The notes under the pieces were generated by a model. That model made no database searches, had not been told where the DNA came from, and was given only the letters and a program-made list of their open reading frames with translations. Made by a program: the position numbers and the translations under genes. 56,872 nt of DNA from Xenococcaceae cyanobacterium MO_188.B32 (GTDB taxonomy: Bacteria > Cyanobacteriota > Cyanobacteriia > Cyanobacteriales > Xenococcaceae), in NCBI GenBank assembly GCA_030065635.1, contig JASJDJ010000028.1, positions 1 to 56,872 on the forward strand, given 5' to 3'. Positions 9,573-20,564 of the stretch are shown piece after piece; within the stretch, counting starts at the first letter, position 1, and each line of letters opens with the position of its first letter.

Positions 9573-11054
9573 CTAAGCCTGTAACTTAAATTGAGATAAT
9601 GACTCTTGAAGCGTTTCCGATTCTTCTACCAGAGTACGCAGAGATTTAACCACGTTTTGGGCTTCATTCGAGTTATTTCTAGCGATAGTCGCAATCCCTG
9701 TGATTTGGTCGTTGACTTGACGAGCAGTATTAGTTTGGTCGATGGTACTGGTGGAAATAGACTGGAGATACATATCTATTTTTTCACTTGTGTTCGCCAA
9801 GTTCTGTAAATTTTGTTTGGTTTTACGAACTAATTCACTACCAGTGACAACCTCTGCCGTACTAGTTTCCATTCCTTGCAATACAGCAGTTGTATCCTGT
9901 TGAATTGCGGATACTAGTTGTTGAATATCTTTGGTGGAATCGGTGATTCGATCTGCCAGGCGACGAACTTCTTCTGCTACAATGCGGAAACCGTCGCCAT
10001 GTTCTCCTGCACGGGCTGCCTCAACAGAAGCGTTAAATGCTAACAAGTTCGTTTTTTCAGATATACCGGAAATAATATCGACGATTTGGGCGATTTCTTG
10101 GGAAGATTCGGCTAGTTGTTTTACTTGTTTAGAAGTACCAGCAACCGTAGTCCTAATTTTTTCAATACTATTAACGGTGGAATCCATAGCAGCATCCCCT
10201 TCTTTGGCTTGAATTAAACCTTGGTGAGCTATTTCAGCTGCTTCTTGAGCATAAAACGCTACATTTTGAACTGATTCATTGATTTCCGCGATATTAGATA
10301 GAGCCATATCGATTTCTTCTGCTTGCCCTGCAGCAGCTTCAGAAAGCTGACGCACCGAAGTTTCCCCTGTTAGAGATAGTTCGCCTACTTCGTTAGAGAC
10401 TGTTTGAACTTGTTCGAGCAAAGACCTTAACTTACCAATAGTAGCGTTAAAAGCATCAGCGATCGAGCCTATTGCCCCTTCGCTCATCTGTGCTTTAACG
10501 GTCAAATCTCCTTTTTGTGCCCCTTCTACATCTAGTAGTAAGTTCATCACCCCTTGTTGGAGGCGTTCTTTTTCTTGCCGTTGTTGTTTAGTTTCTGTTT
10601 CTTGGATATTAATCAAGTCTTGAATTTGTTCTGCCATCAAGTTAATGTTAGAACTCAAGTCCGCTAATTCGTCTTCTCCCTGGACTGGAATACGAGTATC
10701 TAATTCTCCTTTACCTAATTGTTTTACTGCACTAGCAGCTTTTAAAATCGGCTCAGTAGCTCTGTTGCCAATAAGAACTGCAAGTGCTGCTACTGCGCCA
10801 GCAGCTACCAGCGTACCCAGAGCAAAGGTAATAAGTAATTGCTGTTGCGCAGCAAAAGCTAGGTTTTTGTCAACAGTGGTAATTGTACTCCAACCTAGAT
10901 TTGGTAATTGAGAACGGAATTCGTCTTTAAAATCAGTGAAGGGAATATAAGAAATAAGTTTTTTATCTGTAACTAGGGTAGCCAGATCGGCAGATTGTTG
11001 CAAACGAGCAAAAATGTCAAAGCGCTCGCTCGCTGCTTGTGTTTTAGTTTCCAT
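9573..11054 (-). CDS. Methyl-accepting chemotaxis protein, N-terminally shortened (PilJ/PixJ type)
   Basis: 493 residues: a ~50-residue end of a sensor domain, one membrane segment (about 73-96), HAMP, a second HAMP-like linker, then a complete signalling domain with the conserved hairpin tip (EKTNLLAFNASVEAARAGEHG). Homologues in pix/pil clusters are normally much longer, with a first membrane segment and a full periplasmic or GAF sensor. Here the sensor start is gone. The reading frame stays open upstream of the ATG back to the stop of the PatA-type gene 38 bases away, and there is no good ribosome site next to the ATG. The genes normally found between (CheY, CheW) are missing. It probably arose by deletion. 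The kinase-activating part is intact, but whether it inserts correctly is unclear. Confidence 0.88.
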   Translation of the reverse strand: METKTQAASERFDIFARLQQSADLATLVTDKKLISYIPFTDFKDEFRSQLPNLGWSTITTVDKNLAFAAQQQLLITFALGTLVAAGAVAALAVLIGNRATEPILKAASAVKQLGKGELDTRIPVQGEDELADLSSNINLMAEQIQDLINIQETETKQQRQEKERLQQGVMNLLLDVEGAQKGDLTVKAQMSEGAIGSIADAFNATIGKLRSLLEQVQTVSNEVGELSLTGETSVRQLSEAAAGQAEEIDMALSNIAEINESVQNVAFYAQEAAEIAHQGLIQAKEGDAAMDSTVNSIEKIRTTVAGTSKQVKQLAESSQEIAQIVDIISGISEKTNLLAFNASVEAARAGEHGDGFRIVAEEVRRLADRITDSTKDIQQLVSAIQQDTTAVLQGMETSTAEVVTGSELVRKTKQNLQNLANTSEKIDMYLQSISTSTIDQTNTARQVNDQITGIATIARNNSNEAQNVVKSLRTLVEESETLQESLSQFKLQA

Positions 11055-11092
11055 GCTCTGAATCTGCGTAAATTCCTCTTCATATAGTTATT

Positions 11093-12310
11093 CTATACCG
11101 CTAACTTTTTAACCAACTCGATCAACTTATTAGGTTCAAAAGGTTTAGTTAAGTATTCAGTAGAACCAACAAATTTAGCTCTCATGCGATCGATAATTCC
11201 ATCTCTTCCTGTCAGCATGACTATAGGAACTTCTTGAAATTTTTGAGAACGACGTAACATCCTACACAAATCATAACCATTCATAGTGGGCATATTTATA
11301 TCCATCAAAATTAAGACTGGATTTTGACGAGATAATTTTTTTAAAGCCAAAGCAGGATCGAGAATATCAATAACTTGATAACCAATTGCTTCTAAAGTTA
11401 ATTTCACTTTGCGTTGTACTGTCTTACTGTCGTCAATACAGGCAATTACAGGAAGTTGCGAAGCTCGATCGCTATTAAATGTTGGTTTTGATACTTGAGG
11501 AGAATAGGTATCGATCCTTGGAAAAGTTGTTTTTTGAACGGCAGTAACTTTGGGCGATATCTCTGCTTCTAAGTTTTGCCACGGTAATATATCAAAAATA
11601 TGCTCTTCGATGCAAGGTTTTAAATATTCTATTAATTTTAGAGGAGGTATATTAATTTGAGAAGCTATATAGTAAAAACTATTTTTTTTGGCAAATAGAT
11701 CGACAAAAAAAGATATTTTTTTAGAATTAGCCACATCAAATATATCTGGATTAATGTATAGTTTTTTCCAGAATTTATAAAACTTAAGAGTATTATCCTG
11801 CTTGAGGTGAAAACGACTAAAAGGAGAATTAAGATAAGTTCTTATTTTAGTCCAAACTTTGGCTTCTTGTTTGAGTTGAGAAATTTTTAAATCATCCCAA
11901 GAAAAGTCTACAATAGTTTCATTTAAACAGCTATTTTCGACTAATTTTACAGAAGCTTGCTCTAAACTCAAGACTTGAGTGATGGCTTCTTTAGTAAATT
12001 TTAAAAGTAATTCTTGCCAATTTGAATCAACTAAGTTGATAGCCGATCCCCAGTTACGTAATTGCTCATATTCTAAATTTGTAGCCTTTAGTTTTGGGCA
12101 TTCTAAATCTATTTGAAAAAGTTTCCACAAATATTGAAACCGCTCTTGTTGACCAATCTTACTGGTAGCATACTGTACCTTTCCTGCCGAACAATAAATT
12201 AGCCAACCAACAGAATTATCTTTTGGTTCGGTAAATTCGATACAACCAGACCAGGCTTGCTTTAATTTATCATCTATGATTAACAGGGGATTTGTAAGAG
12301 TATTGTTCAT
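11093..12310 (-). CDS. PatA-type response regulator (DUF4388-like N-terminus plus receiver)
   Basis: About 405 residues from the ATG at 12310 (an ATG at 12343 would add 11 residues). The N-terminal two thirds look like the PATAN/DUF4388 region of cyanobacterial PatA/PixG proteins; the C-terminus is a CheY-like receiver with acidic pocket IACIDDSK, phospho-acceptor in LMDINMPTMNG and the conserved Lys in YLTKPFE. In phototaxis clusters this protein is the first gene and acts downstream of the kinase. Here it leads directly into the shortened MCP gene, in the same reading frame across its TAG stop, which suggests that the intervening cheY and cheW genes were lost. Confidence 0.85.
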   Translation of the reverse strand: MNNTLTNPLLIIDDKLKQAWSGCIEFTEPKDNSVGWLIYCSAGKVQYATSKIGQQERFQYLWKLFQIDLECPKLKATNLEYEQLRNWGSAINLVDSNWQELLLKFTKEAITQVLSLEQASVKLVENSCLNETIVDFSWDDLKISQLKQEAKVWTKIRTYLNSPFSRFHLKQDNTLKFYKFWKKLYINPDIFDVANSKKISFFVDLFAKKNSFYYIASQINIPPLKLIEYLKPCIEEHIFDILPWQNLEAEISPKVTAVQKTTFPRIDTYSPQVSKPTFNSDRASQLPVIACIDDSKTVQRKVKLTLEAIGYQVIDILDPALALKKLSRQNPVLILMDINMPTMNGYDLCRMLRRSQKFQEVPIVMLTGRDGIIDRMRAKFVGSTEYLTKPFEPNKLIELVKKLAV

Positions 12311-12464
12311 GATATCAATCAAAGTAAAAGCGGAAATAACCAAATAATCTCTCTATTTGTATCCACTGCTCCTCTGTCTATAGTTCCCAGAACTACCCTG
12401 AAAATCTCTAAAAGCTTGCAAAATAAATTTTTTCTGTCTTTAATCCGGTAAACCAATTTGTTAT

Positions 12465-13631
12465 TTAGAAAAAATCTGCCATCCAAGGGCGATCGCCAGC
12501 AAAGATTAGGGTTGCTGTCTCCAAAGCTTCTGGGGTTGATTGTAGATAGCCTAAACGTTGCTGCTGTTGTGGACTCAAGAAACCCGTATACAGAGATGCT
12601 AGGCTGCGAATATCTATTTTAAAATCACCTTTTCCGCCTTGACTTACTTCTCCTTTTCCCTGAGAAACTTTTAGACAGAATTTCCCATTGTTGGCAGTTA
12701 TCAAATCATCTCGGACATCTAAATGTAATTCAGCTGCTAATGTGGTTGGATAACCACGCTTTGATAAAGCCAATGGCACATTAATTATGCGTAGCATCCA
12801 ATTCATCTGCTTAACAATTTTGCCTGTTTGTTCGGGCAAAAGTAGGGTAAAAGGATTAAAAACTGAACCTTGCCAAGTCACTTTTTCGATTATAGAGCGA
12901 TGATCGGCTAAAAATGTCCATAACCTTCGGGCAGCCGAGACATTTAATAACGCCCAGTCTTTTATTTCGATCGCTTCTTCCTTTTGGGTAAAAATTAGGT
13001 AGCCTCCAGGTGTGTTTTCTGAACCAATTAGATAGGCATAAATGTCTTCTTCTGGGTGCGGTTCGAGTATTCTCGACCAAATAGCAGAATTTCGAGCTAA
13101 ATTACCGTTATTTACTCTAGCTTGTCGATCGTATATCTGCTCAAAAATGCCAGAGTCACTCACACTAACCCGATACATAGGTAAATGACGCTCTTTTATT
13201 TGAATATTGGCAGTGGGTAATTCCCATGTACAATAGCTTCCGCCTTGCTCGTATCCCACTTGGCGATAGAGTACTTGAGTAGCAGGATATAGAGCAGAAA
13301 TAGGTATGTTTAAGCTATAAAGTTCTTGAATTGTACGAGTTAAAAGTTCGCGGGCTACGCCCCTACCACGGGCTTCTGGTGTTACCCCAACGGCAGCAAT
13401 TCCTGCCATGGGAACGATTTGACCGCCAAACCATTGTCCCATAAAATAAATTGCCAAACCCGCAATTATTTTATCTCCTTGATGAAGAATACGGAAATTT
13501 TCAGCACCAAGACGATTGACATAACGTTCCCAGTCAGAAGGGGAACTACCAAAGCACTGGCGTGTAATTTCTCCAAGCTGCTGAATTTCTTGCGGATTAG
13601 AGACAGCACTATATCTATACTGGAGTGTCAT
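12465..13631 (-). CDS. GNAT family N-acetyltransferase, Eis-like
   Basis: About 388 residues from the ATG at 13631 (the frame is open to 13670). The N-terminal GNAT domain shows the acetyl-CoA loop VTPEARGRGVARELL; a second GNAT-like half and a C-terminal sterol-carrier-like region follow, the three-part layout of the Eis family (enhanced intracellular survival), which acetylates amines on small molecules or proteins. The substrate in cyanobacteria is unknown. The C-terminus ends in ATLIFAGDRPWMADFF, typical for the family. It stands alone, on the same strand as ExoD behind it. Confidence 0.85.
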   Translation of the reverse strand: MTLQYRYSAVSNPQEIQQLGEITRQCFGSSPSDWERYVNRLGAENFRILHQGDKIIAGLAIYFMGQWFGGQIVPMAGIAAVGVTPEARGRGVARELLTRTIQELYSLNIPISALYPATQVLYRQVGYEQGGSYCTWELPTANIQIKERHLPMYRVSVSDSGIFEQIYDRQARVNNGNLARNSAIWSRILEPHPEEDIYAYLIGSENTPGGYLIFTQKEEAIEIKDWALLNVSAARRLWTFLADHRSIIEKVTWQGSVFNPFTLLLPEQTGKIVKQMNWMLRIINVPLALSKRGYPTTLAAELHLDVRDDLITANNGKFCLKVSQGKGEVSQGGKGDFKIDIRSLASLYTGFLSPQQQQRLGYLQSTPEALETATLIFAGDRPWMADFF

Positions 13632-13727
13632 AGTTATCTGGAATAATCTAGTGTTTGATGCTCTAGACAAGTAGTGAGTAGCAGAGACTAACCACTATTG
13701 AGCCAGCTAATCTCTAAATCTAATACT

Positions 13728-14360
13728 TTAAGAAATTAGACTACCTACCCAATCTTTAATAAGATCGATAGTGGCACGAACAGCAGTAACACCAAAAGCC
13801 AAAACAGAAATACTGACAGTTGCCCCTACCGAACAGACAAATAAGCCACCGATACAGATTAAACCATCATCTTCTAGTAAGCCAAAAGCTGTGATAAAAA
13901 TTCCCGCAGCAGGGATAGTATTCGTTAGAGGAACAGGTATCATCATCGAGATAGACATCAGCGCGATCGCACTGCCAAGAATTACTCTACCTGGTAAGCT
14001 GGTACAAATATAAGCTAATCGTGGTTTAGTAATATTTTCGATTCTTTGCAACCAAGGAAGTCCTGCTTTTAGTACTCCCTGAACTTTATCCAACGAAATG
14101 GAACTATTTTGCATTTTTTCTGGCACCCAAGGACGTTGACGACCAAAAATAAGCTGGAGTGCTAACAGCAGCATCAAAATACCAAAAGGAACGGAATAAC
14201 CAGGGGCAGGAATAGGCAAAGCTGAAGGCAGAGATAAAATTACAAATAAAAACCCAAATATTCTTTCTCCTGCCAAAGACAAAATTTCCGCAAGAGTTAC
14301 TTCTGGTTTTCTTTCTTCTTCAAAAAAATAACGGTTCAGTTCAACGGAAAGTTTAGCCAT
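13728..14360 (-). CDS. Exopolysaccharide synthesis protein ExoD family
   Basis: 210 residues, the normal ExoD length. A short soluble N-terminus (residues 1-30, LAEILSLAGERIFGF) is followed by several membrane spans with proline-rich turns (ALPIPAPGYSVPFG and MIPVPLTNTIPAAG). ExoD proteins were named for an exopolysaccharide defect in rhizobia; the molecular role is not known. It is in the inner membrane by prediction, and I see no operon partner with a related job. Confidence 0.88.
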   Translation of the reverse strand: MAKLSVELNRYFFEEERKPEVTLAEILSLAGERIFGFLFVILSLPSALPIPAPGYSVPFGILMLLLALQLIFGRQRPWVPEKMQNSSISLDKVQGVLKAGLPWLQRIENITKPRLAYICTSLPGRVILGSAIALMSISMMIPVPLTNTIPAAGIFITAFGLLEDDGLICIGGLFVCSVGATVSISVLAFGVTAVRATIDLIKDWVGSLIS

Positions 14361-14405
14361 CTAGTTTAGAAAATAATTTATAAAATCTTACATATATCAT
14401 GAATC

Positions 14406-14436
14406 AACAAAAAAAGGGTGGGATTTTCACCCACCT
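14406..14436 (-). terminator. Terminator downstream of ahcY
   Basis: On the minus strand, GGTGGG pairs with CCCACC around a 7-base loop, followed by C and seven T. It lies about 100 bases past the ahcY stop and is a classic factor-independent terminator shape. Confidence 0.7.
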
Positions 14437-14491
14437 CTCATAAAAACTGTTAGCTAAAAACTATAAAATTGCACCTACATCGGCAAACTGT

Positions 14492-14526
14492 TGAATTCGG
14501 AATTTGGAATTTGGAATTCCGAACTC
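14492..14526. repeat. Heptamer repeats of the TTCGGAA/TTTGGAA family
   Basis: GAATTCGGAATTTGGAATTT-type units, 7-base period, ending in a partial inverted copy (ATTCCGAACTC), directly behind the ahcY stop codon. Confidence 0.6.
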
Positions 14527-14532
14527 ATATTA

Positions 14533-15858
<1,326 letters not shown>

Positions 15859-16015
15859 TCAGTATCCTTGCTGATTAGTTCAGAATATCCTTAGCAAGAT
15901 AGGTTATAGATTAAGACATTGTCTTAAATTATGAAGATCTATGTTTGAATTATTAAAAAATTATAAAATTATTTGTAGAGTTTTTCCTCGATCGTGATTG
16001 AGTTCTATCTTGCTA

Positions 16016-16264
16016 TTAATGAGAATTGGTATGAGCTTGATAAGTTTTACAAGCATATTTATCCCATTCAGAAGAGAAAACACATTTTGCTCCTACTTTT
16101 TTCCAAGCAATTCTCATGCCACCGATACCAGCAAATAAATCGATAAAACGCAAATTATTGCCTAGCAAATATTTGCTTCGATCGTAAACAGGGAGATTTA
16201 AATTATTAGCGAATAAACTATATTGAATTACAGATTGCACTTTGATTCTTTTATTATTATACAA
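16016..16264 (-). pseudogene. N-terminal remnant of a C5-cytosine DNA methyltransferase
   Basis: Only 82 residues. Residues about 39-80 match the start of Dcm/HhaI-type enzymes: the SAM-binding motif [13 protein letters not shown] and the following [15 protein letters not shown]. The PCQ catalytic loop and everything behind it are missing; the frame ends right after the motif. No partner restriction gene is seen. Best read as a decayed restriction-modification gene. Confidence 0.75.
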
Positions 16265-16403
16265 ATATTATAATTTTAATCTCTTAGATTGTTAATAAAC
16301 AAAATAATGAGAAGAATTAAAATAATCTAAACCAAAAGCAAAAATAGTATTATATAATTTATCTGTTTACCTAAAACTATTAAAATTTGAAATTACTTGG
16401 TAT

Positions 16404-18032
16404 ATGGCTAAAAGCCAGATGTTCAAAAAGCGATCGCTTACTGTTGTCATCAGTGTAATAATCTTCTTCTTTACTGTAACTATTGCACCAGTAAAAGCTC
16501 AGTATCCTTTTATTCAATATATTTTAGTTTATTCGAGAATGTTACGGCAAATCCAAGATAATTCTCTCGATTCTGCTTGTATTCGTCTGGATGGTCGTTG
16601 CTTGTTTAAACTAGCTGCTACAGAATTAGAGCTATCTCCTAGAATCAGGGAAATTCAAACTAGGCTCAATGAAATAAAAGATTTATATCTTCAAAAAGAA
16701 GACCCTAACTTAAATATTAGACATACAAAAGAAGGAGTAATTTACATCAAAATAACAGACAAACAACAAACTGAAGATGCTAATGAAGAACGGCTATTTA
16801 ATGTTACTAATGATGATGCAAGATTATATAAAGTAAATATTCAAACTAGAGCAGAACAGTTAGTAAATAAATTAGAGGATGGTTTACAAAGAGCAAAACA
16901 AGAAAGACAAAAACCTTTTTTGATTCGGCAAGGAATAATAGCAATAGTTATTATTACTTCAATGTTATTAAGCACTTTATATATTCTACGTTTGCTAGCT
17001 CGTTCCCACCAACAAAAACAAGAATTAGATCCATCTATAGACTCTGATTTACTACCGATATCTAATCAATTAAGTCAAAGACAACAATGGAATATTAAAG
17101 AAGTTCAATATCGCTTGCTTCAATGGGTTCAAGTTGTAATTTGGCTAGGAGGAATCTTATTTATTCTTGGTTTATTTCCTTATACTAGGATTTTCCAATT
17201 TCTAATTATTGCTGCAATCCGTATACCGATAAGAATAATAATTGTAGGTTTAATCACCTATCTTTTGGTTCGTCTTACCTATGCTTTTATTGCTAAATCT
17301 AGTTCGGCATTTCTTCGTACTAATCTTCTCAATCGTCGAATAAATCAACGGAGAGAACTGCGGGTAGCAACCATTGCTAGAATTGCTAGAGGAATAGTCA
17401 CAATTGTTTGGATTAGTATTGGAGTTTTAGTTGCTCTTTCTCTGAGTGGAATTGATGTTACTCCTTTACTCGCCGGTGCAGGTATATTGGGATTAGCCAT
17501 ATCTTTCGCTTCACAAAATTTAATTAAAGATACTATCAACGGCTTTTTTATTATTTTGGAAGACCAGTATGCGGTAGGGGATATTATTAAAGTAGGTGAT
17601 GTAGATGGATTAGTGGAGAATATCAATCTTCGTATTACTCAATTAAGGGATGCAGGAGGAAGATTGATTACCATCCCCAACAGTGAAGTAAGAATAGTAG
17701 CTAATCTTTCTAGTCAATGGTCACGAGCAGACTTAAGTATACCGATTCCCTATCAAGCAGATATAGATAAAGCATTACAATTAATTCATCAAGTAGCAGA
17801 AGAGATGAGTAAAGATGCTGACTGGCGAGATAAAATTCTGGAATCTCCTCAAGTATTAGGTATAGATAATTTTAGCGATCGCGGTGCAGTGGTAAGAGTT
17901 TGGATTAAAACCGAGCCTCTCAAGCAGTGGGACGTAGGAAGAGAGTTTCGTCGTCGGCTTAAAGTTACCTTCGATCGCGTAGGTATTATTATACCGCCAC
18001 CCCAGCAACAAGTTTGGTTTAATCGTGAATAA
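16404..18032 (+). CDS. Mechanosensitive ion channel, MscS family
   Basis: 542 residues. A signal peptide (about 1-32, ending PVKAQ) is followed by a ~150-residue periplasmic region and then four or more membrane spans (first near 175-198). The pore-lining helix and beta domain signature of MscS is clear near residues 348-390 (PLLAGAGILGLAISFASQNL, then DTINGFFIILEDQYAVGD). The C-terminal cytoplasmic cage domain is complete. Such channels release solutes on membrane tension after osmotic downshock. The extra periplasmic domain is common in cyanobacterial paralogues. Monocistronic by position. Confidence 0.94.
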   Translation: MAKSQMFKKRSLTVVISVIIFFFTVTIAPVKAQYPFIQYILVYSRMLRQIQDNSLDSACIRLDGRCLFKLAATELELSPRIREIQTRLNEIKDLYLQKEDPNLNIRHTKEGVIYIKITDKQQTEDANEERLFNVTNDDARLYKVNIQTRAEQLVNKLEDGLQRAKQERQKPFLIRQGIIAIVIITSMLLSTLYILRLLARSHQQKQELDPSIDSDLLPISNQLSQRQQWNIKEVQYRLLQWVQVVIWLGGILFILGLFPYTRIFQFLIIAAIRIPIRIIIVGLITYLLVRLTYAFIAKSSSAFLRTNLLNRRINQRRELRVATIARIARGIVTIVWISIGVLVALSLSGIDVTPLLAGAGILGLAISFASQNLIKDTINGFFIILEDQYAVGDIIKVGDVDGLVENINLRITQLRDAGGRLITIPNSEVRIVANLSSQWSRADLSIPIPYQADIDKALQLIHQVAEEMSKDADWRDKILESPQVLGIDNFSDRGAVVRVWIKTEPLKQWDVGREFRRRLKVTFDRVGIIIPPPQQQVWFNRE

Positions 18033-18194
18033 GTATATTTTTTGCAAGTCAAAGTATAATAATTGACTTACAAAATTTTAAAATAATACGTATTATCTCT
18101 AAATATTGTTTAAAATTTTACATTAATGTGTTTATTCATTTCTTAATATTTGGTAGGATTAGCTTCAAATGGTTTATTCTAAGTCATAAAAACA

Positions 18195-18824
18195 ATGTCC
18201 TTTTTTAAGAATTTTTTTGAGACAACACAATCACAACTAGAAAAGCTGTGCGAGCAGAGAGAAAGTTATCGGCAAGAAAAACAGCGTCTACTCAATCAAA
18301 TAAATGAATCATCATCTGTTTTAGGGGAAGAACAAACAGCATTAACTAATCTCGCACAAAAACAGCAAGAATTGACTCAAAAAATCCAAAAATACTCTCG
18401 TCAATTGGATATTTTACGCAGAATTTTTATTGTCTCAGAACAAGTTAAGGACTTAGAAATAGATTGTGGTGTAGACCCATTATTACATAATGCTTTAACA
18501 GCAGCGATCGCGCCTACTACTTTTGACGAATTAAGAAAAGAAAATCTTGCTAATAAATTGCCAAGATATCAACAAATACAAACAGAAATAGTAGGGCAGT
18601 ATAGTAAAGAATATAGTCTTTATCAAGGTAAAAAAATTGGACAAAAAAGTATTAGTTATTATGCTACTGCTTTTATCGCATTTGGTCGTCCATTTTACTT
18701 AAAAGTTTGTCAGAGATATCATGCAGATTGTGGTGGCTCGGATGAAACTATGAAGTTTATTAATAGTGCTTGGAGTATTGCTCAAGATTATCTGGAAAAG
18801 CAAGCAATAGCCAAAATTGCTTAG
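18195..18824 (+). CDS. Coiled-coil protein with a J-domain-like C-terminus
   Basis: 209 residues. Residues about 10-80 are a charged coiled coil (many Q/E/K, heptad-like). The last ~50 residues read QRYHADCGGSDETMKFIN followed by SAWSIAQDYL, which copies the second half of a J domain (normally YHPDKGG..., then F..IN.AY..L). The HPD tripeptide that activates Hsp70 is HAD here, so it may dock without stimulating ATP hydrolysis or not act on Hsp70 at all. I do not recognise the family as a whole. Monocistronic, on the same strand as MscS. Confidence 0.6.
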   Translation: MSFFKNFFETTQSQLEKLCEQRESYRQEKQRLLNQINESSSVLGEEQTALTNLAQKQQELTQKIQKYSRQLDILRRIFIVSEQVKDLEIDCGVDPLLHNALTAAIAPTTFDELRKENLANKLPRYQQIQTEIVGQYSKEYSLYQGKKIGQKSISYYATAFIAFGRPFYLKVCQRYHADCGGSDETMKFINSAWSIAQDYLEKQAIAKIA

Positions 18825-19144
18825 AGAAAATACCAGGGGAAATTTTTGAGATTAGAACAGATCAAACCTGTCTGGAAAATAGAAGTTCGGAATTTTAGGA
18901 AAGACTTACCAAGTCATGTCTGTACAGAAGTCAGAATATATCTAGTTGTCTCAAAAAATATGGGTTTAAAACTGGACGCAGTTTAAATACAGGCGGGAAA
19001 GCTGCAAATAATAGTGAAAGTCGAAATGATATTTATTCCCAATGCTGGACGAGTTCTTGCTTCACAACATCCTCAAACTTTTGACTTAACTTCAAAGTGA
19101 ACATGAACAGAGACTCTACAGGACTGTTCTAACTACAAGAGAAT
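18825..19144. other. Non-coding stretch before nifJ remnant
   Basis: No gene seen. If nifJ was once intact, its 5' part should lie here, but I find no NifJ-like residues in this stretch. Confidence 0.4.
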
Positions 19145-19777
19145 CGCGCTACAGGTTTTGCCCTGCTGTGTTCGGCATCGGTACAGCAAGCCCAAGATCT
19201 GGCTTTAATTGCCACTGCTGCAACTTTGCGATCGCGTATTCCCTTTTTACATTTCTTTGATGGTTTTCGCACTTCTCACGAAATTCAAAAGCTCGAACTG
19301 TTGAATGAAGAGGTAATGCGGTCTCGCTTTTTGCGAGGCGCTGCGCGACCGCTTATATCAGAAGATGATATCATTGCCCATCGCCAGCGTGCTTTAACCC
19401 CAGAACGCCCAGTTATTAGGGGGACAGCACAAAATCCCGATATTTTCTTCCAAGCTAGGGAAACAGTAAATCCTTATTATCGATCCTGTTCGGGAATTAC
19501 TCAACAGGTAATGGATGAGTTTGCTCGACTGACAGGAAGACAGTATCGGTTATTTGAATATTATGGCGATCGAGAAGCTGAAAGAGTAATCGTCTTGATG
19601 GGTTCGGGATGCGAAGCCGTACGAGAAACAGTAGATTATCTCAACCAACAGGAAGAAAAAGTAGGTGTTATCAAAGTAAGGTTATATCGTCCTTTCGATA
19701 TCCCAAGGTTTATAGCTGCCTTACCCGACACTGTTAAAAGTATAGCCGTTCTCGATCGCACTAAAGAACCAGGTAGT
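19145..19777 (+). pseudogene. nifJ: nifJ remnant, part 1 (pyruvate:ferredoxin/flavodoxin oxidoreductase)
   Basis: Encodes about 210 residues that match the region around residues 150-400 of NifJ: TGFALLCSASVQQAQ, FLHFFDGFRTSHEIQKLELL, RGTAQNPDIFFQARE, VLMGSGCEAVRETVDYLN, and the end at LDRTKEPGS. NifJ oxidises pyruvate to acetyl-CoA and reduces ferredoxin or flavodoxin under anaerobic or diazotrophic conditions. The first ~150 residues are absent and the homology stops abruptly where a TnpB remnant begins. An extra ~10-codon palindromic insert lies at 19318-19352. Confidence 0.9.
19318..19352. repeat. Short hairpin repeat inserted in nifJ
   Basis: GCGGTCTCGC at 19318-19327 is complementary to GCGCGACCGC at 19343-19352 apart from one base. 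It keeps the frame and adds about ten residues (SRFLRGAARP) between LLNEEVMR and LISEDD, where other NifJ proteins are continuous. Confidence 0.55.
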
Positions 19778-20157
19778 TTGTTTCATGGCAAAGAGGAATG
19801 CTCTCAAAGTCATCAGCCGATGCTGGTTTTGGTCAGTTTGTGAATATTCTAGAGTGGGTATGTTTCCGTCGAGGTGTATATTTTGCCAAGGTAAATAAGG
19901 ATGGGACGAGCCAGACTTGTCCTAACTGTGGCTCACATACTGGAAAGAAAATTTTAGATGTTCGCTTTCATCAATGTGGTGAGTGTGGATATAGCACGAC
20001 AAGAGATGTAGCAGCGTCCCAAGTGATTAGAAATAGAGAATTAAAGGCGGTCGGGCAGGTCGTCTCAGAAAATGTCTGCAAACTGGATGCGACGGGGAGT
20101 ATCGGTCACGATACTCTAGTTGGCACGGGACGAAGCAGAAAACTAGCATCGTGAGGT
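19778..20157 (+). mobile_element. TnpB (IS200/IS605 OrfB) C-terminal remnant inside nifJ
   Basis: About 118 residues covering only the end of a TnpB nuclease: GFGQFVNILEWVCFRRGVYF, then the zinc ribbon CPNC..CGEC and the last RuvC acidic residue in TTRDVAASQV. The first three quarters and any TnpA are missing. The sequence behind the stop (about 20080-20190) probably contains the element's right end and former omega-RNA region, but I cannot define its border. It lies between two nifJ pieces that are on the same strand. Confidence 0.8.
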
Positions 20158-20199
20158 GTTAGAATCCCGACAGCACAGCCGACGGGAGTATGTCAATTA

Positions 20200-20505
20200 A
20201 TTAATAAAGCTAGCTTTGTGGGCTGTCACCAGTGGAATTTTCTGGAAAAATTACCCGTTCTCGATGCGATCGAATCTGGAGGAACTTTCTTACTCAATAG
20301 TCCTTACAGTCAGGATGAACTTTGGGAGCAATTACCGCAGCAGATACAACAGCAAATTAGCGATAAGCAATTGAAGTTCTACGCCATTAATGCTTACAAA
20401 GTCGCTCGCGAAGCAGGAATGGGGGGTAGAATTAACACGGTAATGCAGGTATGCTTTTTTGCTTTATCAGGAGTGTTGTCCCAAGAAGAAGCTATAGATG
20501 CTATT
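20200..20505 (+). pseudogene. nifJ: nifJ remnant, part 2
   Basis: About 102 residues matching NifJ domain III: NKASFVGCHQWNFLEKLPVL, GTFLLNSPYSQDELWEQLP, and KVAREAGMGGRINTVMQVCF. It resumes after a gap of roughly 70 NifJ residues relative to part 1 and ends at EEAIDAI, where a palindromic HIP1-rich sequence follows. Confidence 0.88.
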
Positions 20506-20564
20506 AACCCACATCCATCAGCCACACAGATGTAGTTTTTTAAGTGTTACTAAATCAGCGGTTT

